Shown here one piece after another: positions 37,880-48,432 of a stretch of DNA of 64,000 nucleotides; position 1 is the stretch's first letter, and every line of letters begins with the position of its first letter. Source of the stretch: Alentia gelatinosa (lineage: Eukaryota > Annelida > Polychaeta > Phyllodocida > Polynoidae); assembly GCA_950022655.1 (NCBI GenBank), contig OX465579.1:133208118-133272117 (forward strand), written 5' to 3'. The position numbers and the translations under genes are program-made. Under the pieces are notes generated by a model. The model was not told the DNA's origin, did not search any database, and worked only from the letters and a program-made list of their open reading frames with translations.

Positions 37880-38560
37880 TTCCTGATGGTAGCTAATTAA
37901 TTATAAATGTGAGTGACTTCGTAACTGATTAAGTGACCTTAATGATCATGAATCACTGTAAGTGACTTAGTGACTAAATAGCTTTGACTGACCCTGTGGT
38001 GAAATAACTGAGTGACTCAATAAATGCGCAGCTGTCAATGACTTTGAAACTGCATAACTGAGGGTTAATTCGTACCTGCATTTCTGTCAATGACTTAGAG
38101 ATTCTAAACGGGTTAAATTACAGGTATCATTAAAAAGCAGCAACTAGCAGTTAAATGATTGAACAGAGTAAATGCACAATTTTGAGATAGGGACATATTG
38201 ATTGGAGTCTCACCGACGAATACGATATAACTGCCAGTGATCAAATCACTCTGAGTGACTTAGCTCCCAGGTAAATAAGAAAAACTCTGTGATCGTGAGA
38301 GCACCAATGACTACTTTACTGAGTCACTCAGTAACAATAGATAGTAAGTGATAGGGCAATTTTACTATGTGGGTTAGCGGCATAGCGGCTACATCTGACG
38401 GCCGCATATTGATGAATAGATGGTAGAATTATTTACTAAGATTGCAAGAGGGTGAGAAAAGGGGAGAATAAATGTGCAACAGAGAGACTAGGTGACTCAC
38501 TTAACAGGGTAATGTCGAGGCTAGTGAGGTGGTTCCTGGGTAAACCGTTAGGTGCGCAGG
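37880..38560. repeat. Degenerate GTGACT/AGTCAC-rich low-copy simple repeat
   Basis: The words GAGTGACT, AAGTGACTTAG and GTGACTNA recur irregularly through the stretch. It includes the palindromic CTGAGTCACTCAG near 38329, which contains the AP-1 consensus TGAGTCA. It looks like a very decayed simple repeat. Confidence 0.4.
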
Positions 38561-39006
38561 CCATTGTAGGTATGGGGCCTTGGAGCAGGTTAGGAGGAGA
38601 TAACGTCGATTAATGAAAGCATACTTTTTTTGTAAATTCTTTGTTGCTTTTATCGTTATTTCAAACAGTACATTAATTTTCTTGAATACATGGCATTTTC
38701 TTAACTCTTTCTGTCTGAGCCTGGGTGGGGAGTGCGCGCACTATAGGACAATGCGTATTAATAACGCTATAAACCCCCAGGGGACGAGACTATCACCGCA
38801 ATGGCGTCTGTTTGTCGTGTGGAGGTCATTTAGTAACCTTTAGCCACAAGTTACTATAGTTATATATCGAATGCTCACAGAGTATAATGATGAACATAGT
38901 TTGTTTATCTATTTTGAAAAAATGGTGTAAATCTATTCATTATTTCTCATAAAACATGACGTTTGTGATGATGACACATAAACATAAATATATTTTTAAA
39001 CAATAC

Positions 39007-39052
39007 CTGGAGGCATTCCTCGTCCCCTGGGTGGGAATGTCTCCAGGCATTG
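39007..39052. repeat. Short hairpin, 14-bp arms
   Basis: CCTGGAGGCATTCC and GGAATGTCTCCAGG pair with one mismatch around a 14-base loop. Confidence 0.4.
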
Positions 39053-39439
39053 CTAGGACGGATGAGTTCTGTCTTTGAAATGTTTGCTAGCTATCATTTT
39101 GTCTGTTTCCCGACTTCATATGTGAATTACGCCACAATCCACATAAAATGGCTAGCATTAGAATAATTCCCCTTACACAAGCGTCTATTCTTCCACATGT
39201 TTCAAAGGTACCTGTATGTTTTTCTCTATACAGCAATTCTACAACCACGTATCATATTTTAATTATTAAAAGGTTTGATTCCATATAGCCGATTTTACTC
39301 CCGATGTAGTGAAGACCTACTCCAGTGTTCAGTCTGACGCCGAGACTGGCTTAAGTCTGGCACATCGGAAGAGAAATTGAAAAAGTCGTTTAAATATTCT
39401 AAACTTCCTTCCATCAGAAAAGAACAGCACCAGGTACTT

Positions 39440-39708
39440 TTTGTTTACTCCTAGAGCTTTCGGATTTCATATACTTTCTTAGTCTTTTAAAATTTTGACT
39501 TTTGTCGTTTGATTTGTTCTTTATCAGATGTTCATCATGTTCCCTAAACTTTAGTCCCAATTCAATAATGGCTCCTAGACAATTCATTTCTTCACAGGTA
39601 ATGATTATTGTGGATATACAACTTTCCTTTGCCCAATCGATTACTTTTTGCTATGTTCCCAAGGTACACAACTTTCGTTTTCTTTACATTTATGTTGTCT
39701 TTTTCTAG
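39440..39708 (-). pseudogene. LINE (jockey-like) reverse transcriptase, 3' part
   Basis: The minus strand reads LEKDNINVKKTKVVYLGN at 39708-39655, then after a frameshift CEEMNCLGAIIELGLKFREH and LIKNK. This matches the segment after the YADD motif of non-LTR reverse transcriptases (a KKTK block followed by CLGVIID..L.W..H). The YADD part of the same protein is at 43508-44215, on the other side of a 3.8-kb insertion. Frameshifts and stops show it is inactive. Downstream reading below about 39440 is too weak to call. Confidence 0.7.
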
Positions 39709-39916
39709 TATCATAACCCCTTACCCTGAACACAAGAGTATGAGTCGAGAATTGGGAATAATAAAATTTATTTTAATTTTATATACCTTCACCGACATGA
39801 ATATTAATACAGTAAATATTAATATGATATAAGGTAAAAGATAGTAATTGACAGTTATATAATGACGTCAATTAAGTTGAAGATACATATTGGTAATTGA
39901 CAGATATAATGATATG

Positions 39917-41644
39917 TCAATTGGTATAAGTATATATGGTTATATAAGAATGAGTATATATGGTTATACAATATGAGTATAAAAACGCCAAGACCAGAAA
40001 AAGAGACCACAGATCATGATATTTCATAAGGCATGCGGCATTATTATAATCCCTCGAGGACAGGTGGGCCCTACTGAGCGCGTCTGCGACCGTGTTGAGG
40101 ACCCCGGGGATGTGCGTGTAGACCAGGTCGACTTGCAGCTTGGCCTGGACCATCCAGGCCTGTCGGGCACATTCGGCGAGGACGCGGTTGCGTGCCCGCC
40201 CCGACGTGAGTGCCTGGACGGTCCCCATGTTGTCACAGAAGACTTCGATCCTGGTCCCACGATCACGGTCCCCGAGGAACGTGTGGAGAGCATATATGGT
40301 GTTCAGCGCCTCTAGTTCGGAGATGCAGTCCACTGGGTCATTGATAGGGCAGACCTGGCACGAGTAGGCCCCACGGCCGTCGGTGCCCCCCACGCCCGAG
40401 AGGCAGGCGTCGACCGTGATGCACTTTGTCGGCGGCCCTCGAGGGATGAGAGCATGGCCATTCCACCCGGCGGCAAACCTGAGGAACCACTGGAGGTCCT
40501 GTCGCATGTCCGAGCTTATGTTGATGTAAAACCCATTCATCGACCGTAGGGCCTCCAGTAGTTTGCTGACGAAGGGCCTCGCCGGGCGGATACACTTGGC
40601 GACGTGCAGGATTTTTCCGAGGACGGACTGTAGCTGTCGCTTCGTGAGCGACCGCTTCTTAGCGACCGCCCCCACGTGTTCCCGCACTTCCTCGAGCTTG
40701 TCTTGAGGGATAGACAGGCACATCTCTGCCGCGTCGATGTCGATGCCTAGCCAGCGCACGTACTGGCTCGGTGCCTGGGCTTTCTCCCGCGCCTCGGGGA
40801 GGCCGAGCTCGGCGAACAGGGCTCTGGCTATGGCAAAGTCCGAGGCCGCTTTCTCCCTGGATGGTGAAAGTATGATGAAGTCGTCCAGATACATGGCGGC
40901 CTCGACCCCCTTTCCGGCGAGTATCCCCACGATGGTCTCGGCCACGCACTGCATGTGGTACGAGGACGCACGGGCACCGAACGGCATGGCCGTATCACAA
41001 TAGTACCCGCCGTCCCACATAAAGCACAGCAGAGGCCAGTCAAGGGGGTCGCACCTAAAGTTCTTGTAGGCTCGCGATATGTCGATGGTCGCCATGTAAC
41101 TGGAGGTGCCCGAGGCCACGAGGTGGGCGACGAAACCGTCGACCGTAGGGAGGCTGTGCTCCCTCTCCTCCCCGTAGACTGCATTCTTCATCACAAAGGT
41201 GTTGACACTACGTTCCTGGGGGAAGGTCATATCCGTTATGACGCGGCGGGCCTCGGACCCGCGCTTCTCCCGGGACATCAACGGCGAAACGTGGCACCAC
41301 GGTTCGAATGGTGCCTTTGGGAACGGGCCCATCAGATTAGAGAAGCCCAACTCTTTGTGTATAAAATCCCCGACTTGCTTCGGGAATCCGGTCGCGCTGG
41401 GATGGTTGGGCACGTCCCGAGTGTCACTGGCGGGCCCGAGGTAGCCCAGGGGGAAGCCGTACCTGATGAATCCCAGGAGCTCGCTCTTGCCGTCCATGGC
41501 CTTGAGGTAGGCCTCCCACGCCCGTAGTTTGAGATCCGTCGGGAGAGTTATCTTGGAGCACAGCGCGTTGGGCAGACCCGAGGCCCGGACCGCTTCATAG
41601 ATGTGGCCATGCGCCGGGGGGCCGGCGTCGGTGAAGCGGGGCCA
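39917..41644 (-). CDS. Retroelement reverse transcriptase-RNase H (pol)
   Basis: The frame is open from the TAG at 41647-41645 to a stop at 39917; the first ATG is at 41497 (526 residues). Counting from that Met: the N-terminal FIRYGFPLGY block at 10-19, the HVSPLMSREKRG template-grip region at 69-80, the catalytic Asp in TIDISRAY at about 139, MPFGARASS at 171-179, and the YLDD active site at 203-206. RNase H follows, with VDACLSG (D363), SELEA (E394), CDN (D422) and ADALSR (D472). All key residues of both enzymes are present, so this part looks intact. The last 35 or so residues run into AT-rich DNA and are probably not native. The codons just upstream of the ATG read GLPNALCSKITLP, typical for this family, so translation probably enters from upstream. 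It copies element RNA into DNA. Confidence 0.85.
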   Translation of the reverse strand, partial: WPRFTDAGPPAHGHIYEAVRASGLPNALCSKITLPTDLKLRAWEAYLKAMDGKSELLGFIRYGFPLGYLGPASDTRDVPNHPSATGFPKQVGDFIHKELGFSNLMGPFPKAPFEPWCHVSPLMSREKRGSEARRVITDMTFPQERSVNTFVMKNAVYGEEREHSLPTVDGFVAHLVASGTSSYMATIDISRAYKNFRCDPLDWPLLCFMWDGGYYCDTAMPFGARASSYHMQCVAETIVGILAGKGVEAAMYLDDFIILSPSREKAASDFAIARALFAELGLPEAREKAQAPSQYVRWLGIDIDAAEMCLSIPQDKLEEVREHVGAVAKKRSLTKRQLQSVLGKILHVAKCIRPARPFVSKLLEALRSMNGFYINISSDMRQDLQWFLRFAAGWNGHALIPRGPPTKCITVDACLSGVGGTDGRGAYSCQVCPINDPVDCISELEALNTIYALHTFLGDRDRGTRIEVFCDNMGTVQALTSGRARNRVLAECARQAWMVQAKLQVDLVYTHIPGVLNTVADALSRAHLSSRDYNNAACLMKYHDLWSLFLVLAFLYSYCITIYTHSYITIYTYTN

Positions 41645-42172
41645 CTAGGCCCGCCTGTGACCCATGAAGGCCTCCGGGTCCGTACAGAGTCCAGGGGCTG
41701 GTATTCCGGTTCGGCAAACTTCCTTTAGTTTGTTAAAATCCGGAGTGTTACTTGATCGCTGTATACATGGCGCGGTATCACTAACACTCTCACACGTGGC
41801 GCGACCTGGTCGGCGCCCCGTGTGACTGTCATCCTCGTGCGAGCCGCCGCCCCCTCCTTTGTTGTTGTTTTGGACTGGCACCCGACCACGTGGCCGGCCG
41901 GCCTCCATGTTGTGGTCATGTGCACCCCACGTGTTGTCCGCGCTGCATGTGGCGGGGTGGGGGCCCGCTGGGCCGTTCCCCCCCCCTTCACGACCTCCGC
42001 CCACGTCCGGGCACCGGACGTGCTGATGAGGGGGGGGAGATGTCACTGGGCCCGCTTGTGTTATGTCACGTTGATTGCACCCGGTGACCCTGGGCCCGGG
42101 GTGGGGTGCACGTGTTGTGACTGCTTGCGGGTACGCAACGCTCACTCCCGGGTCCGTGTTGTGGGAGCACAT
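41645..42172 (-). CDS. Gag C-terminal region, in frame with pol through a TAG
   Basis: The frame from an ATG at 42172 ends ..AFMGHRRA at a TAG (41647-41645) directly followed by the RT frame, in the same phase. The sequence is rich in P, G, H and T, low in complexity, and has no named domain. Either the TAG is read through to make Gag-Pol, or it is a nonsense mutation in a formerly continuous frame. The preceding gag part lies in another frame, so another shift is needed near 42.07-42.17 kb. Confidence 0.45.
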   Translation of the reverse strand: MCSHNTDPGVSVAYPQAVTTRAPHPGPRVTGCNQRDITQAGPVTSPPPHQHVRCPDVGGGREGGGNGPAGPHPATCSADNTWGAHDHNMEAGRPRGRVPVQNNNKGGGGGSHEDDSHTGRRPGRATCESVSDTAPCIQRSSNTPDFNKLKEVCRTGIPAPGLCTDPEAFMGHRRA

Positions 42173-42872
42173 CCGCCCTCGGGTCGACCGCCCGGAGCGT
42201 GTGTCCGGCCTGGGGTGCGTGTCCGGCCTGGGGTGCTCGCCAGGGTGCTGGTGTGGGCGCAGCCTGCCCGTTGTTGTAGCCCATCATGTAACCAAGTTTC
42301 TGGTTACACGCGTGCAACGAGTGTCCGCACTGTCTCCCCACGGAGTCGCAGTACGAACACACGTGCAGCCACCTCACGGGTCCGTCGTCATGACCGTTCC
42401 TGTGGCGGCATCCCTTTTCCCAATTGAACTGCCTGCATGGCAACTCCCGTCCTCGGGTTTTTCCCGCGTCTGTTCCGCTAATCTGCGTCCCGGTTGTCAT
42501 CGCGAGTCGGACTCGCTCCTCCTGGATGCGGGCGTAATCACACCAAGACAACCTCCCGGTCTCGACTTGGTCAAATACATAGTTCGACCACCTCCTCACT
42601 CCGGCCCACGGCCGGCTCTGGGCGTCGATCGAAACTTGATGTAGATGCTTATACATGGCCTCACGGTCCGCGGGGTCGACCGCATGGTCATCCCCCAGCA
42701 ATCCAATGAAGGCACTCAGGTACTCGAGTGGTCCTAGGGTCCCCCTCAATTCTAACTTCTGAGACAACGTGTAGACCCCTTCCCTATCCACGAACATGTA
42801 AGGCTTGCTAATCAGTCGAGTAACGTGAATATCTGAGTGAAGCTTACCAGCCGTTTGTCGTGGCGGATTGCC
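42066..42872 (-). CDS. Gag-like protein, central part with Cys/His region
   Basis: The frame is open from 42872 (first ATG 42797) to a stop at 42066. An acidic helical part (YTLSQKLELRGTLGPLEYL, then SAFIGLLGDD) is followed by CRQFNWEKGCRH..., LHVCSYCDSVGRQ and CGHSLHACNQK. This is a cysteine/histidine-rich, nucleic-acid-binding-like region of the type found in gag of DIRS/Ngaro-like elements. It overlaps the end of the upstream gag frame by about 60 bases in the -1 frame, and upstream codons in this frame (KLHSDIHVTRLISKPY) look native. So one gag protein has been split, or is joined by a -1 frameshift. The C-terminal part after about residue 180 is proline-rich. Confidence 0.6.
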   Translation of the reverse strand, partial: GNPPRQTAGKLHSDIHVTRLISKPYMFVDREGVYTLSQKLELRGTLGPLEYLSAFIGLLGDDHAVDPADREAMYKHLHQVSIDAQSRPWAGVRRWSNYVFDQVETGRLSWCDYARIQEERVRLAMTTGTQISGTDAGKTRGRELPCRQFNWEKGCRHRNGHDDGPVRWLHVCSYCDSVGRQCGHSLHACNQKLGYMMGYNNGQAAPTPAPWRAPQAGHAPQAGHTLRAVDPRADVLPQHGPGSERCVPASSHNTCTPPRAQGHRVQST

Positions 42873-43234
42873 TCACGGTCGAGCTCGCGTTGAATGAAGC
42901 GGTCCCCGGCGTAGCGATCTCGTAGTTGGCGGGGCGGCGGCATGGCGCGGGCGGCTTGCTCCTCGGCCCAGTCCCGTGTCCGTACCTCCGCGACCGACCG
43001 AACCGTAGGGAGGGAGGCCCGTTCCGGTGACCGTTGTCTCTGCATTTGGATGAGGGCGTCCAGCTTCTTGCTCATGTCGGACAGTCCCGTCTCTACGGCC
43101 ACGAGGCGGGCCGACCGGAGGCTACCGGCCTGAGACGCGGACTCCACTTGGTCGCTCTCCCTCACGGTTGACTCGGAGGCCTGGTCCGTGGTCGTGGAGG
43201 CGCTCGCTTGCGCGCGTGTAGTTGGTGGAGCCAT
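42812..43234 (-). CDS. Gag-like protein, N-terminal part
   Basis: It starts at ATG 43234 (MAPPTTRAQASAST); an in-frame GTG ten codons upstream is a less likely start. A Ser/Thr-rich N-terminus is followed by a short coiled-coil-like segment (LSDMSKKLDALIQMQRQR), then an Arg/Glu-rich stretch ending REAIRHDKRL. After that the frame soon stops at 42812, while the -1 frame continues the gag. A GTAAGC donor-like sequence sits at the junction, but splicing to the next AG would not restore the observed frame. The leader at 43235-43508 is untranslated. Confidence 0.55.
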   Translation of the reverse strand: MAPPTTRAQASASTTTDQASESTVRESDQVESASQAGSLRSARLVAVETGLSDMSKKLDALIQMQRQRSPERASLPTVRSVAEVRTRDWAEEQAARAMPPPRQLRDRYAGDRFIQRELDREAIRHDKRLVSFTQIFTLLD

Positions 43235-43508
43235 CCTATCTGTTCCCTTTTTCACTAACTTCACCCGTATTAAGACCCTGTCTCTGCACGGTCAGATACT
43301 CGGGGAGTATCTGAGGACGGCGTGGAGAGGTGGCCAAAAGATAGGGAGAAATAAAAAGTACGTGTGTACGTAGTGAAGTACAAGAACAGACTGAGGAGGA
43401 GGTCAGAGTGGCGGGGTTCACGTGACCGACACCAGAGGGGAGTGCGCAGGGTGCGCTGGGGGAAAGGTGTCAGGGGGAGCGATGACCACCCCTGACCAAT
43501 GGCCATGG

Positions 43509-44215
43509 GTCACCAATTCTTCAATCACTTTCTGTATAATTCCTTCTACTACCCTTCAGGTTTATAGCCTGTAACTACCAACAGATCGTCAGCATATATT
43601 ATTATATACCTGTGTCCGAATGTCTATGAAATACTGCCCGCTGCTAGGGGTGCAGTAATAATAATGTTCGTGCCCGCTGTGAAAGTGACTTAATAAGTCA
43701 TTAAAATGGTGTTTTTTCATCGATTTAAGGTATATAATAATAAGCAAACGTCCTGACTGTAGACGAAACGATTCTAGTTCTCGGTCAGTCATTGATATCA
43801 TACTGCCTTCCGCCTATGGCGTCAGGCAGCATGATATCGACGACTGACCTCGAACAGGAACCGTTTCGTCCACAGTAAGGACGTTTCCTAATATTATTAG
43901 AGCATGACATTGTACCACTTCCGGTAAATTATTAATATAATTCAAAAACAATAAAGGGCCCAGTATAGAACCTTATGATACCCCCTGAGCTATATATTTA
44001 ACCGTAGAGTTTTTGTCTCTTTATTATATATGACATTTTCTATCATATGAATATTCCTGGATCCAATCTACCAAAAGTACTCCTGCGACCGACAATTTAT
44101 GCAACAAAATATTGTGATTCACGCAGTCAAAGGCCTTTTTAACAGTGATAAATAATGATATTGAAAATTCATTTCCATTATCTGATTCCGATAAAGTTTG
44201 TCAAATTTTGTTACC
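43509..44215 (-). pseudogene. LINE (jockey-like) reverse transcriptase, central part
   Basis: The minus strand gives, in order, SLFITVKKAFDCVNHNILLH near 44150-44090 (first catalytic Asp), AQGVS then GSILGPLLFLNYINNLPE near 43990-43925 (a stop replaces one Gln of QGVPQG), and YADDLLVVTGYKPEG near 43600-43555 (catalytic YADD). VVEGIIQKVIEELVT follows after a frameshift, near 43553-43509. The order and spacing are those of jockey-like non-LTR reverse transcriptases. A 286-bp fold-back element interrupts it just before YADD, and the DIRS-like element cuts it after EELVT. It is non-functional. Confidence 0.8.
43605..43890. mobile_element. 286-bp fold-back insertion inside the LINE
   Basis: It is flanked by ATATTATTA on both sides (43596-43604 and 43891-43899), a likely 9-bp target duplication. 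Removing it brings the LINE codons for HALII next to YADD. It contains a near-palindrome with 69-bp arms (43746-43814 and 43818-43886) and a 3-base loop. There is no clear terminal inverted repeat at its outer ends. A 9-bp duplication would suit a Mutator-like MITE, but the family is open. Confidence 0.65.
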
Positions 44216-47200
44216 GCCCCCTCCCCGTACCTCTTTACTTCCTAAACTCGAGTTGATTTTTTACAAAAATATTTACTTTTTTCCAGATATTCCCCATATA
44301 TTATTATATTATATGTATTATTATATGTATTACCCATTCCAAGACCTTACTTGGAACGGGCAATGCGCACACTTACTGATACCTCAATTAAAATCATCAT
44401 TACGATTATAACTTTGAAAATGATCTATAAGTACTTGTTTCTTCTTTATTGTTTCACAACAAAAAGGACTGAAAAACAACTTGAAAGACTACAGATGAGC
44501 GAAACAAACCAGGAAGGCATTATTCATAAAAGAAAACTGGCTTAGAATAGTGCTGGGAAGGGTTCAGAGATAGGGACAGTTTACAGACAGCATGACTGTA
44601 GGACGAACACATTTAGTTATGCATGATATGTGTAAGCACGCCATGCGCTAATCTTAATTAGGCTCTTTTCCCTTAATGTCAGCTGTCGATAAATTGTATG
44701 ACACATGCTGTCACCCAGGTAGGCACGATCAGTTTTTAAATCTAAACTGTACATATGTCATGATGTAAACACTTAACAAATATATATGGAATTCTGAATG
44801 CACTGTGTGCTTGATGTGGAATGTACTATATAGGTGTAAGTGTTTACGTGTGTATACTGGCATCAGAGTGCGTCACCTCCGGTCGCTCCTGGTTCAGATC
44901 CCCTTTGTGATATACTACTACCCACCCCGTCACCCGATGTGGAGGCATTGTGACATCGCCGATTAACACCCAATCGTGGAGGACTGATTAAAGACGGTGC
45001 TTTACCAAAGAGCTCTTCTCACGTCCGGGGTGGGTTTCGCCTCGTTAACACACGGCCTGCATCTATATTACAGTGCCCAGGGACGGGTGAAGCGGCAGAG
45101 ACATGTGGAATGTCAACTCCCCCGACTCTCTGAACTACTTAACTGTCTTATAATCATCCCACCCGGAGTCTCATATCTAAACACGGGGAGCGATGAGGTG
45201 TCCTGTTCCTACTACCGTCAAGGTAAGGCACAGGACTCTGCCATTGCAGTACTTGTTGTTCATTGTTCATGTCACCTAAAAGTTATCAATATGGAGTAGG
45301 GAGTGAGGTTAGGTATTCTTGATCGTGCAGCTAATTCTGGAAGTTACCGGAGGAGGAGGGAACTTCTCTCTTTTATACTCAGGTGAATGATAGAAACCTT
45401 GGCGTAGTTATTCCGTTTACCCAAAAATGTTTTGCCAGTTTTGGATTGCAATGCAACTTAGTATGACATCGAGACTTCAAGTGATATGCGGACTTTCAGG
45501 ACAAGACGAGACTAACCAATTCTCTCTGGAATTGATTAATGTGACAGGACGAGACACTTAAGAATTTGGCTTATCTAGTCCGAAGCGTCCGTGTATTCTT
45601 AAAATATTTCCTTAAAATTATCTCTGTAGTTTGCTGGAAAGAACAAAAAATCATGGTTCGTATTTCTGGTTTTTAATATCAACGAGAATCATACCTTAGT
45701 GATCAACGGATAAAAGGAAAACATATTCACATACAAACATGGTAATCATACAAGGACCGTGAAATCATCAATGGCGTCATATACACTGAGTCGATATTTC
45801 ACATTGGATAACCTGGAGAATACCGCACTACTTTATAACCCACATTGTCAATATACTGTAGATATACCTTACTTAAACCCTATCCAAGTTTATCTCTATG
45901 ATCAGATTTACTTTTGCGGGCGGAGTGGTATGAGTCAGGGATTTCATTATAAGCGCGTATCATGTGACGGCACAATGGTAGAAGGCACGACCCCTGTACA
46001 TGCAGGCGTATGCGTTTCTACTGAGATCACTTAAAAAGAAACTTTCCACCATGTCTCAAAGCTGCATGAAGGGCAGATGTTTTTCAAAGGGGACACAAAA
46101 GAGCTGGCGGACTGCTTTTAGATCATGATACCAATTGTCTAATTCTTTTTAAGCATAACGATGTATCCTCTTCCCTCTTTTTTGTTCCGTGGAGGAACAT
46201 GAAAAGCTGAGATCTTGTGGCATGCGACGTTTGACTTGCAGCTAGAAAACAGATAGTCATATAAAGAACTGTACTCTCTTCTCCGCTTACCCTGCCCACA
46301 TGCAACGAAAGCAACAAGAATGGTTTCTATAAGAAGAAAAATAAATCATCACCGACCGTCCCTGCCCCTGCCCTTCCTTAATGATACTATTTAAGCGAGG
46401 AGTTGTCAGTGCTGGTGAGAAATCTGATAGGCTGCACTGGCACTGTAAGCGCCAGTCACGGGCGACACGATAGAAACAAGCCGCAAATATTTAAAGACAG
46501 GGCAACATTAACATATAATCATATATTTCTTAATTTTTCTACTCTCAAAGACGTTCCTAAAACTCATACCTGGGTTAAGCCATTGGACTCGAATGTTTTA
46601 CGTTTTCCAATTGTGTTTCTCGTGACACCTTCTTTAGAATCTAAGAGGTGGGTCCCGCTCAAACAATGGGAGCGTACCGTGGATATGAAAAGCACGCTAG
46701 GAATGTCATTTTACGACTTTTTTCACTGCCATAAAACAAATGACGATGATTTTGAAATGCATGAACAAAAAAACCTCATTGTCCTTGGAGGCTTACACTT
46801 CACAATTGACGCTTAAAACGGTCCATAGTGAGACATAAAATCCGGCCAGCCCTTAATGTGGTGTTGACACTTTAAGTGCCCGCCTCGCGTTGGCTGTGCC
46901 ACTAACGCACTGTCCTGAGTGGCATTTAATTGTTGGCCCATAAAAATTCCCTGCGTTCTTTGATTACCTGGAGTAAGACTTTGTCACAAAGATGCCTCGA
47001 AACCATTTGACTATTAAGAGCCCCAGGTCGCATCCAGGTGATTTTAAACTAAAAACAGAAGGCGAGCGAGATATAAGGTTTTTATTTTGCATCGAATTAA
47101 ATGTTCACCTTTAGTGGTGGACAGTGATTGTTTCTATGGAGTTTAACTGACACGCACCAGGACGGATGCGACATGCAAATCAATAGACATGACAGATAAA

Positions 47201-48432
47201 GATCTTGATTAATATTCCTGTCATTCTTAGATCTGAATGGGCTCTTTATGGTCGTTTGATCCTTGACAAAAACGTATGTTTATAGTTGTTACTGTGAGAT
47301 TTCCGATATTCTATTGTCGTACATGTATTTCGCAAATTCCCTCAGACCAGAGAGGTCGATATACTGCTTAAATTAGAGTAAATCTGGAGTGAATAAAACA
47401 TATTTGAAATTTATTGTTAAAAGTACACTAATCAACCAGAAACAGAATGATCACCAGCTTTCGGACTCTATAGCGACGAGTAACTGAGCCACTACCCTCA
47501 AGCTTCCATATCAACTATACGCACAAGTAGTACATGAAAAGTGACCACTGTTCCAGGGCTGATCAAGGAAGCCGGGCACCCCTGCTTCCGACATATCTAG
47601 GACATGGCAAATTTCATGCACCGGAGCAGTCGGAAGGTTAGGATCCTATGTCGTATTATGTCAGAGCATGACACTAAATTTCCGCATTGTTGCCGTGTCA
47701 AAATGTTGATTATTCTGTGTCGCAGTGTGTCGGAAGCATGTCGGAACGCTTGTCGTAGTCTGTCGGGAGCTTGGTGGTTTCCAGGCCTTAAAGGCCAAAC
47801 GCCGATGCCGAATTCAGATCTCCCGATTCACCCCGACGCCCATTCAGTTCAATGCAATTGTGTGTCGTAGAACGCGTAGTTAACCGCGTCGGTGTCCATA
47901 GGAAGCCCGGTGGGCTCGGCCCTTAAAGCTGAGATACGGGAACTATTCCTAATGATAATTTCAAAAAATATAACGCCGCCCTCTCACACAGTGAAAGGGC
48001 GGTGTGTGTGTTGTGTGCACCTGACCCATGCCGCTCACCCCGTCCCCATGTCGCAGTCGGCGCTGTGTGGGGTATATAGGAGCCAGCCATCCAGACAATG
48101 GTGGTCAGTTCAGAGTGTGGGACCCTGGAACCTACAGGTGGGCCATGGTAGAGAGGCCCTGACACCACTCCTATGCTTTAGCATTGGAGCAGCGCTCCTA
48201 TAGACGACCATTGCCTCAAAGTTGTCCAGGGTACTTGTACACAAGGCCTGACAGTGTGCCACGCTACTCCCAGTGAATAAATGCCCTTAGTAGCTCCGTT
48301 TCACGCATGCTCAATAGTGTGTGGGGCGGGGCTTAATCTTTTGAATTAATTAACAGAGCTTAATTGCTTTATATAAGCTTTAAAAGGTGTGTGGTGGGCA
48401 TGTAATAACACAAATAGACACAAATAACTCAC
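44216..48432. other. Intronic/non-coding stretch, possible SINE head at 44.86 kb
   Basis: Should be intron of the minus-strand gene. At 44862-44915 GCATCAGAGTGCG..CCTGGTTCAGATCCCC has a B-box-like GGTTCAGATCC and may be a tRNA-derived SINE head. TGTCGG words repeat near 47620-47780. No exon was recognised. Open frames at 45759-46034 and 46403-46816 (+) have no recognisable domain. Confidence 0.35.

Larger units (their letters stand above)
39709..43508 (-). mobile_element. DIRS/Ngaro-like retroelement inserted in a LINE, no recombinase gene
   Basis: A 3.8-kb block carries, on the minus strand, a leader, gag in broken frames and an RT-RNase H gene. It interrupts the jockey-like reverse transcriptase between its EELVT and LEKDN segments. 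RT block order and the gag cysteine/histidine region fit DIRS/Ngaro-type elements. These normally encode a tyrosine recombinase after RNase H, but none is present: after the stop at 39917 only about 200 bases of AT-rich sequence remain, with a ~47-bp duplication (TAATTGACAG at 39846 and 39893). No long terminal repeats were recognised. The element is probably 3'-truncated. Its GC content and CpG level are much higher than the host DNA, as expected for a recent arrival. Confidence 0.65.

Noticed and set aside
40955..41527. 190-codon plus-strand open frame
   Set aside because: Antisense shadow of the RT gene, which has all catalytic motifs on the minus strand.
41822..42644. Overlapping plus-strand open frames of about 200 codons
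   Set aside because: Shadows of the gag region produced by very high GC.
43501..43514. TGGTGACCC on the minus strand as a tRNA primer-binding site of an LTR element
   Set aside because: The same bases are read as part of the LINE (EELVT), and no LTR was found on the outer side.
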